A stretch of 64,000 bases of DNA from Lithospermum erythrorhizon (Eukaryota > Streptophyta > Magnoliopsida > Boraginales > Boraginaceae): contig JADFUC010002401.1 in NCBI GenBank assembly GCA_019722365.1, forward strand, positions 930,001-994,000, in the 5' to 3' direction. Below are positions 62,101 through 64,000 of this stretch, in pieces; position 1 is the first letter of the stretch; every line of letters begins with the position of its first letter. The notes below the pieces were generated by a model. The model was given only the letters and a program-made list of their open reading frames with translations, was not told the origin of the DNA and searched no databases. A program made the translations under genes and the position numbers.

Positions 62101-63929
62101 AGGCATTTCCCCTTGTTCTCGACTTATTTCTTCACCTTTTTCACTGAGAATCAACTAAACCAATACAAATTTCCTCAGATACCTGTTCAACAAACTCTTA
62201 AGTTATCATTTGTTGTAATTAATTGGAATCATCGCTTTTACCTGTAGATGAGTCAGTACACAGGAAGGGTTCACCTGTATGTGTGCATAATAGGAGTAGA
62301 TGCTAGACCCAAACCACTATTCGAGAATTTTCTTCCCGAGGAAATTGAGGCACTGGAACCTCTTCCTGAGAAAAGTAAAAATATGGACGACAGATTCTTA
62401 AAAGATGACCCCAGATTTAGGAGTGCTCTTAAGGACTTCGTCACTGAATGGAATTTGTTACGACCCATTGAGAGGAGTAAATTGGTTGGAAAGCCTTTAC
62501 AAGTTCCCCTATCTGCTGAATTAAGCTACTTGAGTGAAAGCCTCAACCATGATCATGGGGTTCGTATTCACTTTAAAATTACTACTGCCAGTAATCAGTA
62601 TTGCATTTATTTCACTAATGTATCTACTAACTTTGTCAGGGACTTCTGAAATCTAGAAGTAAGAAACGAGTTACTCCGTCGAATGAGATAAGCCACCCAT
62701 TACCCTCGGAAGCGATATGGAAAGAGATCCATATCTACAGTAGTTGTGGGAGAAAAGATAAAATCTATACACAAGGTTGGTCTTGCGAGGATGAACCACT
62801 CTGTAAGCTCTGTCAAGATCCTTGCAGGTAAGTTGGAAAATTTTGTGCTCTTCTTAAGAAACACAACAAGTTTTTATTGTTAATTGATTCTTTCCTTGCA
62901 GGCACAACAATGCCATGAAACCAGAATTCTTTGAGGATCTTTTTTGTAATTTAGATTGCTATGAAGAATATCGTTTGCGAACCAGCAACAGATGTGTTCG
63001 ACAGGTCTGTATTTTAGTGTGCTGCACCTTCTGTTCTTTATCTCCATATTTATATTATCTTCTGTTCGGCAGTATGCTAGCTAATATATCAACTGGATGA
63101 CACTTTCACAGGCTTTATTTAAAATTGAACATGGTATTTGCACGAATTGCCACCTAGACTGCCATCAACTCGTGAAGCTTTTACGACCTTTGTCAAATGA
63201 AAAGCGTCAAGATCATATCATGAAAGTAGCACCTAACATAGCAAAGCGTAAAAAACTGTAAGTTCACCTATTTATAGTTTATCCAAATAATAAATTGTAT
63301 ATATTACTTCCTCTGTTTTTATTTCGGTGGCCTAGTTGATCTTTCGTTGGACAAACATTTAAGATTTGACTGGAAAACTACAATCCGAGATACTTGTCAG
63401 TGAAGTATGATTACTTCCTCCTTTTGTGTTATATGAACTGTTCACGTTTGATTCGGATTTCCTCAAATATTAATTTATTGGTCATGATGATAGTCTTGGA
63501 TTAGATTCGTCAGTTCCTGGGTGACCATCTGAATGAAGCTATCCCCTGTATACTTCGTTTTCCCATCATTATTCAACATCCCTTTTTTACAAAATATAAA
63601 TCAACATTTCAGTTATGTACTTCCTTTGAGTGGTAACCAAAATACTTCAATCAATCTCCTACTCTACTGTAATAAATGTGCATGACTTATGTGCCAAGTA
63701 GACAATGGCCCTATTTCTATTAGGGATGAATGCTCATTGCTGATGCTGTTGTACTATCTGGAGCTAAAAGTGTGTCTTGTGCATCTATTTTCCCTTTTGG
63801 TTTTTATATATTTGTTTCATCTATGCTTACATGAAGCATTGTTCTACAGAATGGCCAGACTTGTCCATAGTCCAATAGATGGAAATGCATGGCATGCAGA
63901 TCATATTGTCCCTGTATATCTTGGAGGAG
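53183..63929 (+). CDS. ZRANB3-like SNF2 annealing helicase fused to HNH endonuclease, 3' end outside window
   Basis: Nuclear fork-remodelling and repair ATPase. Twenty-two exons join in phase: 53183-53458, 53529-53888, 54336-54468, 55086-55261, 55847-55920, 56095-56130, 56221-56311, 56673-56732, 57664-57874, 58242-58438, 59191-59292, 59593-59703, 59777-59842, 59913-60011, 61044-61325, 61406-61522, 61650-61754, 62248-62559, 62640-62827, 62902-63004, 63112-63257 and 63850-63929, giving at least 1,108 residues. Helicase landmarks are LLPFQLEGV, Walker A DEMGLGKT (203-210), DESHH (299-303), LLSGTPSLSRP, GGTGLNLS and the motif VI AEDRAHRHGQ (610-619). A less conserved region, cysteine pairs (CKLCQDPC, CTNCHLDCH) and an HNH start GNAWHADHIVPVY follow. 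The same SNF2-plus-HNH order occurs in animal ZRANB3 and, from memory, Arabidopsis At5g07810 (about 1,190 aa), so roughly 80 residues lie beyond the edge. The exon 9 end (A|GTAATT) is the least certain site. Confidence 0.94.
56778..56836. repeat. Two-copy tandem repeat, 27-bp period, SNF2-HNH intron 8
   Basis: TTTATTTATTTAAAATAAGC then TG.CATGG occurs twice in succession, with AAATAAGCTG at 56791 and 56818. Confidence 0.8.
58849..59086. mobile_element. Stowaway MITE in intron 10 of the SNF2-HNH gene
   Basis: Left end CTACCTCCATCCCACAAAGA and right end ATCTTTTTGTGGGATAAG are inverted copies, with TA at 58847-58848 and 59087-59088. Its interior shares CCAAATATATTTGTTT and GTTGTATAATATTTTAT-like text with the element at 8731-8944. 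Confidence 0.75.
60018..60087. repeat. Two-copy 30-bp repeat, 40-bp period, next to exon 14 donor
   Basis: CTAACAGAACTGGAAAGTTA then AGTTGGTTAA occurs at 60018 and 60058, beginning six bases after the exon 14 splice donor (60012). It is in the ~1-kb intron 14. Confidence 0.9.
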
Positions 63930-64000
63930 GTATTTGTTAAGTGTTATTGGTTTGCAATAGCTTGAGTTTTATGTTATTTATTTTTTAATAAGAAAATGTT

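Overview
This is a gene-sparse, AT-rich stretch of a flowering-plant nuclear genome, most likely a eudicot. The evidence is GT-AG introns, plant-only gene families (a CrRLK1L receptor kinase, a class II formin with a PTEN-like domain, a remorin, and a SNF2 helicase fused to an HNH nuclease), long AT-rich intergenic DNA, and many small Stowaway-type MITEs with CTCCCTCC ends. I cannot name the species. All exon structures were built by hand from splice sites, reading phase and family knowledge, with no database search.

Layout. Positions 298-2762 (+) hold the last six visible exons of a LON-domain/RING-finger (LONRF-like) gene whose 5' part lies left of the window. Positions 5095-7657 (+) hold an intronless CrRLK1L receptor kinase with a likely frame break in its signal peptide. 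Positions 7658-22281 are about 14.6 kb of non-genic DNA with a Stowaway MITE, a foldback element and a large AAT-rich microsatellite block. Positions 22282-32578 (+) hold a 17-exon class II formin. Positions 34148-35155 (-) hold an intronless multi-pass membrane protein, convergent with the formin. Positions 35156-47501 are repeat-rich and hold two copies of a dispersed repeat, tandem repeats, and an AAA-ATPase (BCS1-like) relic split by a hAT-like MITE. Positions 47502-49188 (-) hold eIF5A in five exons. Positions 51012-52387 (-) hold a remorin in five exons. Positions 53183-63929 (+) hold 22 exons of a ZRANB3-like SNF2 helicase/HNH endonuclease gene that runs off the right edge and is divergent from the remorin.

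Functional picture. The genes are independent eukaryotic loci and not an operon: cell-wall sensing (CrRLK1L), actin nucleation (formin), plasma-membrane organisation (remorin), translation (eIF5A), protein quality control or ubiquitination (LONRF-like) and DNA replication-fork repair (SNF2-HNH). The least ordinary signals are two compensating frame shifts in the formin proline-rich region, a perfect inverted repeat over the formin start codon, a three-copy ~268-bp tandem repeat in formin intron 1, the frame break at the CrRLK1L start, and a layered repeat history at 38-46 kb in which MITE insertion and deletion can be ordered relative to a duplication. I found no convincing new gene system.
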